Source: Lonicera japonica
Lineage: Eukaryota; Streptophyta; Magnoliopsida; Dipsacales; Caprifoliaceae
DNA length: 64,000 nt
Assembly (NCBI GenBank): GCA_021464415.1
Contig: CM038467.1
Location: 48,483,715-48,547,714, forward strand
Direction: 5' to 3'
Each line of letters opens with the position of its first letter. The first letter of the stretch is position 1. The translations under genes and the position numbers were made by a program. The notes under the pieces are model-generated. The model had not been told where the DNA came from, did no database searches, and saw nothing but the letters and a program-made list of their open reading frames with translations. Shown one piece after another: positions 1-11,720 of the stretch.

Positions 1-330
1 TTATATAGGTATATTATTATTCATAGCACTTCATTAACTTAAAACTTTTGCTCTATTTTTTAGATGATTGCCAACTCTTGTCCAACATCTCTTCTATGGG
101 TAGGCGCATTTGTTCTTGTTTGATTTGTAGCAGCAACAAGAGGATTAGTGGGCATGTTCATATTGTTTTATTCTCCTTCCAACATTTGAATCGCCGTTTT
201 CATGGATGGAAGATTTCTTGGATACCACTAAATATACCATAGCCTTACAATCGTAAGCCTTTTTATAACAATAGCATCTCCATCTTCTTTAATACAACTA
301 TGTAGCTCCTTTCTTTTATAAAGATTGTTA
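1..330 (-). pseudogene. C-terminal fragment of an LRK10L-type receptor kinase
   Basis: Read on the minus strand, this stretch encodes the end of a Ser/Thr kinase domain (pieces such as EDGDAIVIKRLTIV and PSMKTAIQMLEGE) and a tail with TNPLVAATNQTRTNAPTHRR. It matches the ends of the two other kinase copies at 24143-25194 and 44704-45099. Several in-frame stops break it, including one where the paralogue reads LWCIQ, so it cannot make a kinase. It is cut by the left edge of the window, and no upstream kinase exon is seen to its right. I read it as a third, decayed copy from the local receptor-kinase cluster. Family membership is clear from the paralogues. Confidence 0.7.
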
Positions 331-380
331 ATATATTGTACGGGCTTAATGCGAATGCAATAGATCTACCCACTTAGTGT

Positions 381-649
381 TGGGCCGACCCGGATGGGAT
401 ATTTACTTAACCCTAGAGAATCTCCATATATATAATATATGATAAGAACTCTAGGGTTTAACCTATTATTCATAGCCTTCATCTTTCAAATATAGACTCT
501 CATTCTCTCTCTAGGGTTATCACCTAAGAACCCAAAGATTTGTGACGTGGAGAACAAGGGAAAATTCTAGCATTCTACCCAACACTGTCGCTGAGATCCG
601 GAAGCACACTACGATGCGACGTACATTAAATTTTTGTAACAAACAAGTC
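381..649. repeat. Possible LTR remnant
   Basis: The stretch opens with TGTTGGGCCGACCCGG and holds CACTGTCGCTGAGATCCGG, ending near TTTTTGTAACA, so it has TG...CA ends like a plant LTR. I found no matching target-site duplication, primer-binding site or second copy in the window. A solo or truncated copia-type LTR is the likeliest reading, but the borders are uncertain. Confidence 0.3.
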
Positions 650-2207
650 AGTCAATGATCCTTTCTGCATATTCAGGATTTTTTTCGTTGAAGGTATAGC
701 TAAATCTTTTTAAAAATTTCTCAATTGCTCTACTTTTCATAGAGAAAATGGGACATGGGATCTCACAATAATGAACACGTAGTTTTAGCATTGTATTTGT
801 TAAGCTATCACCAAACTATCAAAAACAAATCACTGAAAAGATTTTCGTGTATACCCAGATAATCCAACTACACCAGATTCAACACTCTTAATCCCTCATA
901 AAAAGTAGTGCATTACCCCTTATTATTTGATGTATTCATGACCCTCTATCAAAGATAAACTGGATGTGGTCACTGGTTAGCTAATGAGTAACAAAACATG
1001 ATGTGTTATTGAATAGTCTTCCCAAGGTCCTCATATCAATCTAGTTAGGTCCAATTGCTTTCCTAAACACACCCATTTCCATCTCTTATGATGTTTCCCC
1101 CAAGAAAATTCCTAAGCTACACTTATCACGATAAATCATCGTAGACACTCAATTTTTTTTCTTCCATATGAATACCATTACTGTAAATAAAATCAAGGCC
1201 TTTAAGAGGCATAACATATTTGGGTCTAAGTACATGAATCATCTTTATCCAAAGAGCTCTATATTAAAGGCCACATGATATGTTACTCTACAAGTAACCA
1301 TTATCTTTTCTCACTACTACATGAATTGTTATTATGTTGATTTTGACATACCATTGCTCATAGAATTTCTAGCATAAGCAACACATTACTCTCTCACAGG
1401 TGCGGAAATGATCAATATTATGCAAAGATTTAGACTTCATTAATCAAAACAATTTAGAGGTATATTAAGAGGGTTTATCTGAGTTTTTAACCAAAACAAA
1501 TATGCTAACTTGCCTTTGGAGTCTGACTTTTTCCATTGAGACTTAATTAAAAGGTTCAAAACATGTGGTGTATTTTTTTTACATCCTAATGTTGAATGGA
1601 AGTCTATTAATCGTTAACAAATATAAATAATGTTTGTTTTCTCACCTCTTAATGCTAAATTGGATTAAAATCAAGCATTTAGCGCTAAGAGGTAAGTCAT
1701 TTGCTGAATGCTTAATTGCACTTTATTGAAATTTTAAATGTCATTTATCGAGTCAAATGAAGTTGAACATTTTTTTCAGAGATTTCATTCATCATTAAAC
1801 ATTCATAATTCAGCATCAATGTTCAATAATCAAAGGCTAAAAAAACCAACGACCTCTTAATTTGGATAGAGGGAGTATTCTAGTAGTTATACTCATCATG
1901 TTGGCAAATTCAGGAAAAGGGTTTTTTAATATCACAATTCTAGCAAACCAATATGAATATCCACTCTCAATCACAAACATTTTAAGGAGTTATTTATATT
2001 TTACCCCGTGAAGTTTGATCGCCTTTTCACTTTTGCCCATGAACTTCAAGTTGTGCCACTAAGCTCTCATCCGTAAAGTTTGATCTTATTATCACTTTAG
2101 TCTGAAATCCGATGTGCATTACATGTGGCATTTTTAGTCCAAAAATCCATCCGGTGGTTAGCTTTTGAATTAAAGTGAAAACGGGAGTAAAATTTAAGGA
2201 CGAGCAT
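650..2207. other. Non-coding stretch without recognisable gene
   Basis: AT-rich sequence with frequent stops in all frames. No splice-bounded exon, RNA gene or clear element border was recognised. Short self-similar pieces around 1560-1860 (words like CTCTTAATGCTAAATTGG and its near inverse) hint at an old MITE, but borders could not be set. Confidence 0.5.
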
Positions 2208-2210
2208 TAA

Positions 2211-2964
2211 GGGTGGCAATTTGTGACACGACACGATAACATGACTCAAATGTAACCAACACATAATTAGAAGGTTAGGGTTAAACGGGTAGTGTCAAAG
2301 TTGGGCTGACCCACTTGAAGCAATTATTAAAATGCTTGGGTTAGGGTCAACCCGCGTAACACGAAAATATCAACCCATGTAACACAAACCCATATAACCC
2401 GTATAACACCGCGTGTAAGAAAGGTTACTATAAGCAAAAAAAAAAAAGGCTAAACCTCAACCTAGATACCCTTACTTTTCCTTATACTGGATATGCCACG
2501 TGCTTACACCTAGAATTTAAATGAACGTGAGAATGTTGGTATAAGTTAAATTCAAAATAATACCCTTTAAAATTTATAAATTATGTGTATGATAAATAGA
2601 AATCAATAAATGGTATAAGAACCATTTGAGGTAGCTTTGTGTTTATAAAGATATGTTAACCTCGTATTATGATGCATTCTAATTTCTTGCCGTCCCCACT
2701 AAGATAAGACAAGTGCAAAACCTAAACCTTTATTTATAATTTAATGGAATATAATTTAACTATGTTTATTTTGGTGTGATAAAATTTATTTAGAATGACT
2801 TTTTAATGTTTTAGTAAATGGGTTACATATGTCAACTTGTGTAGCATGATTAATATATGGTCAAGTTATCGTTAAATATTTTGACATGATTAGTTAATTA
2901 TGTCGGGTTAGTGTTGACCTTTCTAATAATTTCAACCTGTGTAACAAGGCATGATTGCCTCCCC
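2211..2964. mobile_element. Putative MITE with imperfect terminal inverted repeats
   Basis: The left end reads GGGTGGCAATTTGTGACACG, and the right end read inversely starts GGGGAGGCAATCATGCC. A TAA triplet borders both ends (2208-2210 and 2965-2967), as expected of a 3-bp target-site duplication of PIF/Harbinger type. The inside is AT-rich with many 'aacccgtgtaacac'-like words and no coding potential. The inverted repeats are short and diverged, so the class is tentative; a Mutator-like MITE is an alternative. Confidence 0.4.
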
Positions 2965-3092
2965 TAACAAGCATGATGCAAAATGACCTTCATGCATGAA
3001 ATAACAAAAACAGTCCAACTGTAAGGGCTAAATTATAAATAACTCCATTTTAAGGGTCAAGAAATCTAAAAATTAATAAAGCGTAGACGTAC

Positions 3093-3235
3093 CGGAAGGA
3101 CGAAAGGGGGGAAAAGAGAAAAACATAGGTGTAGAGATCGATGGAGGTAGCCACTGTTGTAGATCCGTGAACGATAGCATGTTTGCCGGCGAGTATTATC
3201 TTCCCCAGAGCTCTCGCTCTCACCCACATACTCAC
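3093..3235 (-). pseudogene. MVK: Mevalonate kinase first-exon fragment
   Basis: The minus strand from ATG at 3235 encodes a start much like plant mevalonate kinase: RARALGKIILAGKHAIVHGS followed by TTVATSIDLYTYV. Mevalonate kinase phosphorylates mevalonate in the cytosolic isoprenoid pathway, and this is its GHMP-kinase N-terminus. The exon ends at a good donor (CG|GTACGT). From knowledge of the family, the usual motif is APGKIILAGEHAVVHG. Here P is replaced by L, and the E of the AGEH motif by K, a change in a strongly conserved position. No later exon of the gene is found to the left in 3 kb. I conclude that this is an orphan exon, a duplicated or captured fragment, and not a working gene. 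Upstream, a short GAGT repeat precedes the ATG. Confidence 0.75.
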
Positions 3236-3370
3236 TCACTCACTCACTAGCTCGATCTAAATTTTCCTCTCCAACAAAGCAAAAGAATGTGCAAATTGGC
3301 GATCTTCTTTCTCAATCTAATAATTCTATGAAATCTTGTTATCAATTAATGTGGGAGAGAAATGTCTTCT

Positions 3371-3751
3371 TGTGACGCCTCGAAAACCCGTTTAGAGTAT
3401 TTCACCTCCGGGACCCGGTTAGCCACGGAGTCGTACGCGACGACGGGTGATCAGGTGTAAAACTTAAAATTTTATACCACAAACATGATCAAGTGATAAA
3501 ATCATTTTAAAAGAAACTCTGGCATGTGGAGTTTATTTTAAAATGATTTTATCACTTGATCATGTTTGTGGTATAAAATTTTAAGTTTTACACCTGATCA
3601 CCCGTCGTCGCGTACGACTCCATGGCTAACCGGGTCCCGGAGGTGAAATCCTCTAAACGGGTTTTCGGGGCGTCACAAGTTGGTATCAGAGCTATATGTT
3701 TGACTTTTCCTCGGGGGATCCATGGGTAGATCGGAGATTAGGGGTGTCACA
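3371..3751 (+). mobile_element. Palindromic LTR-like insertion with 5-bp target duplication
   Basis: The insertion starts TGTGACGCC, ends GGGTGTCACA and is flanked on both sides by CTTCT (3366-3370 and 3752-3756), the mark of an integrase-type insertion. Its first 307 bp (3371-3677) are one inverted repeat: arms of about 150 bp differ at about four positions around a loop of roughly ten bases near 3524. Directly after the palindrome comes TTGGTATCAGAGC, which has the form of a primer-binding site for initiator methionine tRNA in plant retrotransposons. A further 60 bp lead to the right end. No protein is encoded. It may be a rearranged, very short LTR retrotransposon (TRIM/SMART-like) whose LTR folded back on itself. 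Confidence 0.65.
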
Positions 3752-3756
3752 CTTCT

Positions 3757-6100
3757 ACTATGGCTAACAAAACTAGGTAACCTCCATTCATGGTATCCGT
3801 TCGTTTGAGTTATTATTATGGAGGTGGTGATGGTAGTAGGCTCACGCGGACTGATGGCACGTATATGAGTTCAATAGGAAATGTCCAAAGTAAACTTATG
3901 AACTTCTGTAGATTTATCCCATCATAATCACGCTTCATGCAATAATACGATATAAATCGAGACCAAATAATAAATTAATGGTATACTACCATGCCCATAC
4001 AAAATTTTAGTAATTATCGTTGGCCCGTTTTACACGAAATGATAACAAATCAATTACAGATTTACGCCTAACGAATTCGGGTTACCTATTAAACACGTTA
4101 ATTTTAATTTTTTTAATAAAACTAGTGTTTATTAAATTCCGGTTTTACCATTTGCTTGTCGATGGTATTTTAAAAACTAATACCAAATGGATCAATTTTT
4201 ATGTATATTCAATATTTTCAGTAAATTTCAGTTTTGGTATATGTAGTTAGTTTCAGTTTCGGTAAACAGTATTATGAGCGTAACATTTAATAAATATTTT
4301 TAGCTGATTTCATTTTTTGATAAACCAGAAGAACTTTGTATTAGAGACTAGAATTTTAGATGAAAAATGGGACGAATTTAAGAACTATTTATTCGAATAC
4401 TTACCATTAAAAAGAAATAAGTGGTCAATATCTCTCAAGAGTATAAACAAAAAATTATTTAAAAAACTAGTAAATTATAAGTATTAAGATTCTTGGTATT
4501 TATGGTATTAGCTATATAAGATATTATTTGTAAATAATTATTTCATAACTGTTGTATTGTGTATACTTAGATAATTTAAGAATTAAAATTTTTGTTACTA
4601 TTGATTGGTATTTTTGATATATTATACTTTAAAATAATTTATAGTACGGTAAATCGGTATTTCAGGTTATTCAAGAGTAATACCAAAACAAAACTATTTA
4701 TTTATTTTTTATTTTTTTATCATTTCAGTTTCAGTATTTTGGTACTTGAATATATGATATCAAAATTATTTTTCTTTGAAGTAATTCAATTTCTTTCTGT
4801 GAGTGCCAAAAAATTTGAGTATCTCCACAAAGAAAGTTCATAGCAGTAATCACTTAGAGAAGTAATGAAAAATATAAAGGAGACAAGGATTTTTGTGTAA
4901 GGTAGGTTTCTTCGGTAACGCTAATGCTATTCCGGCAGCGGTACATCTTCTTTTTATTTAATTTTTAATTTTTTTTAATAAACATGGGCTTGAATATCTT
5001 CCTCAAAAATAGGTAGATAAAGCTATTATTTTAATTCATTGAACCCAACATATGTATTTATCTATGATCTTCATGTCATGGTTAATTTTTTTTTTATTAC
5101 ACATATTGTATATCAAGCAGTGCGGAGTAAGGAATTTTTTAAGGGGAGCAAAACTTAATACTAATATCATATTTTATAACATAAAGGATAAAATTTAGTA
5201 CTAATATTATTTTTGTTCAAGATTAGGGGCCGGGGCAAGATTAATATTACTAGTAAATTTTAAGGTTAAAGGGGGCAAACTTAGTTAATATTCATATATT
5301 TATAATTTTCAAAATTAATTGTATATAATGTCAAAATTACAATTACAAAAAATTTAGGTGGTTGATCATTATCCCTGGATCGATACCAACTAAAGAGTAG
5401 TAGGCCAAGTCATATTAAACTTGAGCCAATTACCATTGTTCTGATAAAGGTGAAATTGTTTATTATTACGTGCACACATTTTTTTTATGCACGCATATCA
5501 TTTAAGTTAAAATAAAAAAATATATAACAAGTAGTAGCATCTTTAATAATTTACATCTTAGAGGTTAGAGGCTTGGGCGTCATTGAATATAGAAAGATCA
5601 AATTTGTTTTCATATGCATCCCTTAAAAATAGGGGCACCTCCTCATTTTCTATATATATAACTAGATACTCAGCACACGATACTTTTTCTATACATGTAA
5701 ATATCAAGTTAAGAAAATGAATTTAATGAATGAAGAAGTACCTTAATGGCAAAGCACTTCCCTTTCTAACCTAACTCTAAAACTTGTTGGTTCGAGTCCC
5801 ATTGAAAGTATTTTTGTTTAAAAAGGTAATACAAGGGGTAAAGTATAAATCACACTCATAATTTGATATCATAATTGAATCATGTATCTTTCAATTCTTA
5901 TATGGACTCAACACTGCTCTCTTTCTATACACATGAAATTAATTTGTTAAATTGAAAAATTAAATAAATAAATAATTAACCTAATATTTCTTTCAATCCA
6001 AGAGTTTGCGGGTTTGATTCTCATGAGACTTTTTTTTTTATTTTGGAAAATAAACACAGGGACAAATAGGGAAACCACCATACTTTTGGTGTTATACAAT
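3757..6100. other. Non-coding AT-rich stretch
   Basis: Long AT-rich sequence with no exon that I can recognise. Open frames at 4020-4250 and 4592-4843 are low-complexity and have no family resemblance, so I do not call them genes. A short tRNA-like SINE remnant lies at about 5738-5830. Confidence 0.5.
5738..5830 (+). repeat. SINE-like fragment
   Basis: A Pol III B-box-like word GGTTCGAGTCCC (5789-5800) follows an A-box-like TGGCAAAGCAC by the usual few dozen bases. This is the internal promoter layout of tRNA-derived SINEs. No target duplication was found. Confidence 0.35.
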
Positions 6101-6104
6101 TTTT

Positions 6105-6240
6105 TTCCTAATACAAGCGATGGATAGAACAGGTGGTACGTTCGCACCTTCGCAGCAAAAAAGGGTGGGGGACGAGAATCGAACATGGGCGCTTTGTGTA
6201 AATACTTATACTTTCAACCACTTAAGCTCAAGCCCAGATC
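6105..6240 (-). repeat. SINE-like fragment, tRNA-derived head
   Basis: On the minus strand an A-box-like TTAAGTGGTTGAAAG is followed by a B-box-like TGTTCGATTCTCG. The spacing and the GATTCTCGTCCCCCACCC context fit a tRNA-derived SINE head. The 3' tail and target duplication are not clear. Confidence 0.4.
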
Positions 6241-6349
6241 TTAAATCACACTTTACATGTGTTGAATTTATGTTGGAACAATTTTATTTAAGATCCATGC
6301 ATGTCAGATTACATAATATCTACGATATATATACACATAATAAATATGC

Positions 6350-8110
6350 CCTTAGTTATAGCACTACCGACTTGAACTCGTGTCCAGTTTTTAAATACCC
6401 GTCCCAAATTCGATTCATTGAGGCGATATCATAGGCTGTTGAATATTTATATCAAAATTTATTATAAGCACCATGTTAAAAAGAACTCAATCCAATCGGT
6501 GCATTTTTTGTTTTTACCAAAAAATTGCACCCGCTTATTTTCAATATGCATAGCCCAAACTCGATACTCAAAATTGACCGACCCAGCAGCGTTGCAGTTA
6601 TTTATAACTACCCATTAAGGTTTCCTCCATACGCATAAAATTTGTTATGATTTCGTGTTGTGTTATGAAGGTGATTAACAAATTGTCTGTCCTTACTATA
6701 AACAATCAAAATGACTACTAAACTTTTGATTTAGTACTCCTTTGGCCATTAAACTTTTAAACGGACCACTTTGGTCATTCAAATTTTGAGTGAGTACCAC
6801 TTTGACCATTCCATCCAATTTGGTTGTTAAATTTGTTTCATTTGCATAACACATAACTTTGCGTAAGGTCATTTTAGTCATATTGCAACAAAACTGCTTT
6901 TCCCTCTAATAATTTTTGCTAAAATGAAACACACACAATGTATAAAACAAAAGAATATTTTTAACAAACAGCACAACTTGGGCTATTTTATAACCAAAAT
7001 GATCAAAATACAATTAAATAAAGTCATATGCCTTACACTTGGTTTCATTGCATTCAAATTAGCAGTCAAATTGGAAGAAATGACTAAAGTGGTAATCGCT
7101 CTAAAGTTGAATGGCTAAAGTGGTTCGTTTTTTAAAGTTTGATAGCCAGAATGGCATTGGATCGAAAGTTTAGTGGTCACTTGGATCGTTTACTTTTCAA
7201 AAAAATTATTATATTTAGGTTAGATTAGATCAAACAGGTTAAATTTATGAAAATCTGAACTCAACCCAAGCTCATGTTAGGTATTTTTTGTGGAACACAT
7301 ATTCAACCCTTTATAAAAAACACATTTCAACCATGACTTATTAGGGAGATTTTCCCAAAATCCATCCCAAATCCAATTTGTTGGGGATATATTGTAGGTC
7401 ATTTAATATTTATACTAAAATTCAATATAAGCACCAATTAGAAAGAACCCAATCCAATATGTACAATTTTTGTTTTGAAAAATTGAACCCGGTCCGCTTT
7501 GTTTCAATATGCATAACCCGAACTTAGAGCTTGAAGTCAATCCACCTAGCAACGTTGTAGTTATAAGATGCCATAAGACTTATAATGTTCATTTATGACC
7601 TATTTATAATTACTTCGTTAAAGTTTCTCCCTATAGCCAAAAAATTCGTGTTGATTTCGTATTCTGGCACGGGTCGTGTAACAAATTGTAAAGCTTATTA
7701 TAACAATATTTAAAGAAAAACTACTATATTTAGATTGGATTGGATCAAACGGGTTAAATTTATGTCAGCTTGAACCTAACCCAAACTCGTGATTGGTATT
7801 TATTGTGGAACCCACATTCGCCTTAGTCTCAAAAAATCTATTTCAACGCCTACTTATAGGGAGATCCTAGTCCATTACAGTGAAATTCAATATGATTAGC
7901 TACTGATTCGAAAATATCCAAGTCAATAGGTGAAAATTTTGTTTTGAAAACTTAAATCCGAACCTATCGATCACATTGTAATTTTTTGATATTACAATTG
8001 TATTTGATCAAAAATTATCATATTCAAATCAGGTCAAAATAGATCAAATGGGTTAATCTAAAAAGAATTAAAAAAAAAATTAAAAATCTTACAGTTGTCC
8101 TATTAAATCT
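6350..8110. repeat. Decayed direct repeats, family X (first block)
   Basis: At least three diverged, same-direction copies of one unit occur: near 6355-6700, 7205-7710 and 7715-8110. Shared words include CTTGAACTCGTGT, ATTAAGGTTTC, TTCAATATGCATA, GTTGTAGTTATAAGAT and GATCAAACGGGTTAAATTTATG. The units encode no open protein. A MITE-like sequence with long inverted repeats splits the first and second copies. Further copies continue at 8335-9001 and 10345-10900, so the array was once continuous and was broken by later insertions. Confidence 0.55.
6709..7185. mobile_element. Element with long terminal inverted repeats
   Basis: The first roughly 65 bp (GACTACTAAACTTTTGAT... with GGACCACTTTGGTCAT) reappear inverted at the right end (...GTTCGTTTTTTAAAGTTTGAT...AAGTTTAGTGGTCAC). 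Inverted repeats this long suggest a Mutator-like MITE or foldback element. I could not find a convincing target-site duplication. No coding capacity. Confidence 0.45.
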
Positions 8111-8335
8111 AGATTCATTTAGATAAAAATTGAAAAAACCAATTTTTGTCTGTTTTATATTATTATATTTCTAAAGTAATCAAATATTAAGATATTGAAG
8201 CATAAATAAAAAGTTAATTCAAGAAAACATATTATTGTACTAATAAATATTCTTGTTTGGAAACTAAGAAATTAAACATTGCTAATTTTATAAATTATTC
8301 ATGTATAGTTATTTATATATTAACTAGATATACCC
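8110..8335. repeat. Single copy of the ~350-bp AT-rich repeat, family Y
   Basis: Words such as TAAATCTAGATTCATTTAGATAAAAATTG, AAGATATTGAAGCATAA and TTCAAGAAAACATATT match the tandem units at 12980-14390. It joins the end of an X unit, so X and Y units alternate in this region. Confidence 0.5.
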
Positions 8336-9001
8336 ATGCCTATGGCACTATCAACTTGAACTCGTGTTGAATTTCAAAAAACCCGTCCTAAATCATATTC
8401 ATTAAGGAGATATCATAGGCCGTTGAACAAAAACAGTACCAGCTTGTTTTCCATTAACATAGCGCAAACATGATGCTCTAAGCTGACTTGGTGGTGTTGC
8501 AATTATAAGATCAATAATGTAAGCTGTATAAGATCCATTTATGACCCATTTATAATCACCCATTAAGGTTTCATCCATACTTAGAAAATTCGTACAGGTA
8601 TCATGGCATTTAGTAAATGATACGGCCTACTGTAAAGGTATTAAAGAAAAAATGTTGTATTTAGGTCGAATCATCTCAAACAAGTTAAATATATGCGAAC
8701 TTGAACCCGACTCAAGCTCGTGTTGGGTATCTATCATAGAACCCTTATTAACCCTCGTTTCAAAAATCCTATCTCAACCATGACTTATTAAGAAGATTTT
8801 CCAAAAAACCCATCCCAAATCCGATTTGTTAGGGAGACATCGTAGGTTATTAGAATATTTGTACCAAAATTCACTTTAAGTACCAGTTAGAAAGAATCCA
8901 CCAAATTTGTAAAGTTTTTAATTTGAAAAACTTGAACCCATTTCTTTTCAATATGCATAGCTCGAGCTCTGTACTCGAACTCGATCCATCCGGCAACGTT
9001 G
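8335..9001. repeat. Family X repeat units (second block), split by an insertion
   Basis: Further X units begin with GGCACTATCAACTTGAACTCGTG and continue to TCCGGCAACGTTG, where the sequence breaks off. The missing continuation (GCAGTTATAAGATACCATAA) is found at 10350, across an inserted LTR-like element. Confidence 0.55.
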
Positions 9002-10344
9002 TGTTGTGTTAAATTTTAATATACTCGCAAGCACACGAATCAATTTATAATATAGCGTATAAGCGAGGTCGATCCCACAGAGACTCACACAATTTGTTTA
9101 AATTATGTCTTGTTAATTTTTCACTAATCCCCTAATCTAGCCAAGAATAATTGGTGCAAATAAAGTAAAATAAGGCAACATAAAATAAAGCACACACTAA
9201 ACTAATATTAAAGTAAATAATATAATAAAAATCAATAAGTGAATGATTTAGGGTTTTGGAATCCGCTACTACCTTCAATTATTATTTTCACTTATGTTTT
9301 ATCAAATCCCCCAATTTAATCCAATTAGTTTATAAAATTGGTTCTTCTTTTGTCAAACTTATGTATAGAGATTGAAACACTCGTTGAATCCATCGAAACA
9401 CACCCTATATCCGTTTTCAACAAATCATAAGGTGAATCCAACAAAACACAACGATAATCCAATTCTAATAAATCAATTAAAACAAACAAGTGAATAAGAA
9501 AAACACTAGTTTTATTTAAATCCATAAAGTTTTATGGGATTTGAACCACATGAGCGTACAAAATAATTTAGGCATGTAACTTCATCCTAACCCTAAAAAG
9601 AATTTAGCCGCGCATGTTTATAATAAAACACATAATTGCATAAAAATAAATACTTACTTGGATCCGCGAATTAATTTAAAAGCACGCTAAATCTTGGATT
9701 AAATTGGACCAAAAAGCTTACTGCAAATAAATAAAGTAATCTTCAAGTCTTCAAAGTAATCAACTAACATGCAACTAAGAAAATAAATAAAAAATAAAAA
9801 ATAAAGAAATCCTATGGTGCTCTCGGCAAAAAGAAAGAAAAGAAGGGAAAAAAAACTGTTTTTTGCAATCTCTCTCTCCTCTCTTGTTGTCACCCACGGC
9901 TTGGCCATATTTATATATATAATTATGTTCCAAAGCAGCCTTCTTTTTTATTTCTACTCAAATTAGAATTCTTTAATATTCTGATTGGAAGGAGACTCCA
10001 AGTACATTCTAGAAGCTTTGTATGGATGAGTAGAAGTAGTAAAACTGAATATGTCTGTGGCCAGGATTTGAGCTTAAGACCTTGTTGCTATGCACTTAAT
10101 CCATTATACACTCCAACTTGAGCTAAACCTTCTTTGTAATTTAATTCTGCTCAAATTTCTTTTATTATTTTAGTCTTCAATTTCTCTTTCCTTCACAATT
10201 CTCATTATTTAGTATGATTCTTTCCTTTCTTCCAGGGTACCTATAACACAATAAATTAAAGCATAAATAAATAAAATTACTAAAATAATAGCTCTCCAAA
10301 GCATAAATTAGTGATATAAATTGTACTAATTTCTTGACGTATCA
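9002..10344 (+). mobile_element. Solo-LTR-like insertion, 1343 bp
   Basis: The interrupted X repeat rejoins across this block, and CGTTG is duplicated at 8997-9001 and 10345-10349. The ends are TGTTGTGTTAAATTTT and TTGACGTATCA, that is TG...CA. Near the left end is a conserved block, TATACTCGCAAGC...CACGAATC followed by GATCCCACAGAGACTC, which recurs at 10940-11010. There are no coding regions, primer-binding site or second LTR, so I take it for a solo LTR; the superfamily cannot be decided. Confidence 0.65.
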
Positions 10345-10924
10345 CGTTGCAGTTATAAGATACCATAAAACTTATAATATATGTTTATGACCTATTTATA
10401 ATTATGTATTAAGGTTTTTCCCATACCTAAAAAATTTGTGCTGATTTCGTGTTGTTTTATGGGATTGTATAACATACTGCCAGGCTTACAATAAGGGTAC
10501 TGATGAAAAGCTATTACATTTAGGTTGGATCAAATCAAAGGACTTAAATTTATGCCAACTTGGACTCGACACCAACTCGTGATAAGTATTTATTTTTGAA
10601 CCCATATTCGTATCAGCCTAAAAAAATCCATTTCAACCTTGACATATTATGGAGATCTTAATCCATATGAAATCTCTAATGAAATATAATAGGCGTGAGC
10701 CACTGATTAGAAAGAATTCAAGCCTATGCAGAATGTTTGTTTCAAAAATTTGAATCTTGACTTATCGATCACCCATTGTCATTGTATGATATTATAATTA
10801 TATTTGATGAAAATTTATCATATTCAAATTGGGTCAGAATGGATCAAATAGGATAATCTAAAAATAATTTTAAATAAAAAATAAGCATTACAGTTGTCCT
10901 AATTAATCTAAGTTCATCTAGATA
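10345..10924. repeat. Family X/Y repeat remainder
   Basis: This is the continuation of the X unit interrupted at 9001 (GTTATAAGATACCATAA...), followed by the start of a Y unit (TTACAGTTGTCCTAATTAATCTAAG). The Y unit is in turn broken at 10924 by a second LTR-like insertion. Confidence 0.55.
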
Positions 10925-11440
10925 TGTCCTAATAAATTTTATACTCGCAAGCGCATGAATCGCTTGATAATATAGTGAGCGAGATAAGTCGATCCCACAT
11001 AGACTCTAACACTATGATTTATAATTACCTTGTTAATTTCTCACTAAATTCTTAATCTAGCCATAAAAGTGGTAGACTAAAATAAAATAAGTAAAACAAG
11101 GCAAAGCAAAGTAGTGAAAGTAAATTAAATAATATGAAGCAAAATAACAAAATTAATGAATTAATTGACTAGGGTTTCAGAGTCATATATTTATCATGTG
11201 CGTAAACTCTACTCTTATCTCGCAATAATTTGATCTCTTGACTTTTTTAGTTGTAAAGAATAATATCATTCAAGTTTAATTAATTTATAAAATTCAATTT
11301 TAATTCTTCCATAGCTAAATTTAAGTATAAGATCAAAACACACCCTATGTCTTCTCTTAATAGGTCATAACGTGAATCGAACAAATCATAATGATAATCC
11401 AACTTTATTTTTATCAATTAAAATAGGCATCTAATAAAAA

Positions 11441-11649
11441 GAATTGTATTTAACATTGAAGTATTGAATTGGTAAAGTCAATTGGGATGAACACGTGCAA
11501 TATAATCAATTAAATATACTTATCATAACCTTAGCATCAATTTACACTAGCATGCAAGGAATTAAATAATAAATAAAACAAAAATAAAACTTACTTGGCG
11601 TACAATTAATTGAGTAATAAAGTTTAAGCTCCGATCTTAAAAGTCTTCA

Positions 11650-11654
<5 letters not shown>
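11441..11654. repeat. Left copy of ~210-bp direct duplication
   Basis: From GAATTGTATTTAACATTGAAG to GTCTTCAATTTA this segment is about 85% identical to 12525-12727. The two copies flank the LINE fragment exactly. Confidence 0.6.
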
Positions 11655-11719
<65 letters not shown>

Positions 11720-11720
11720 T
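11652..11720. repeat. (TTA)n microsatellite, LINE tail
   Basis: About 23 uninterrupted TTA triplets. On the minus strand this is a (TAA)n tail directly behind the LINE coding fragment, as in LINEs with simple-repeat tails. Confidence 0.8.
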
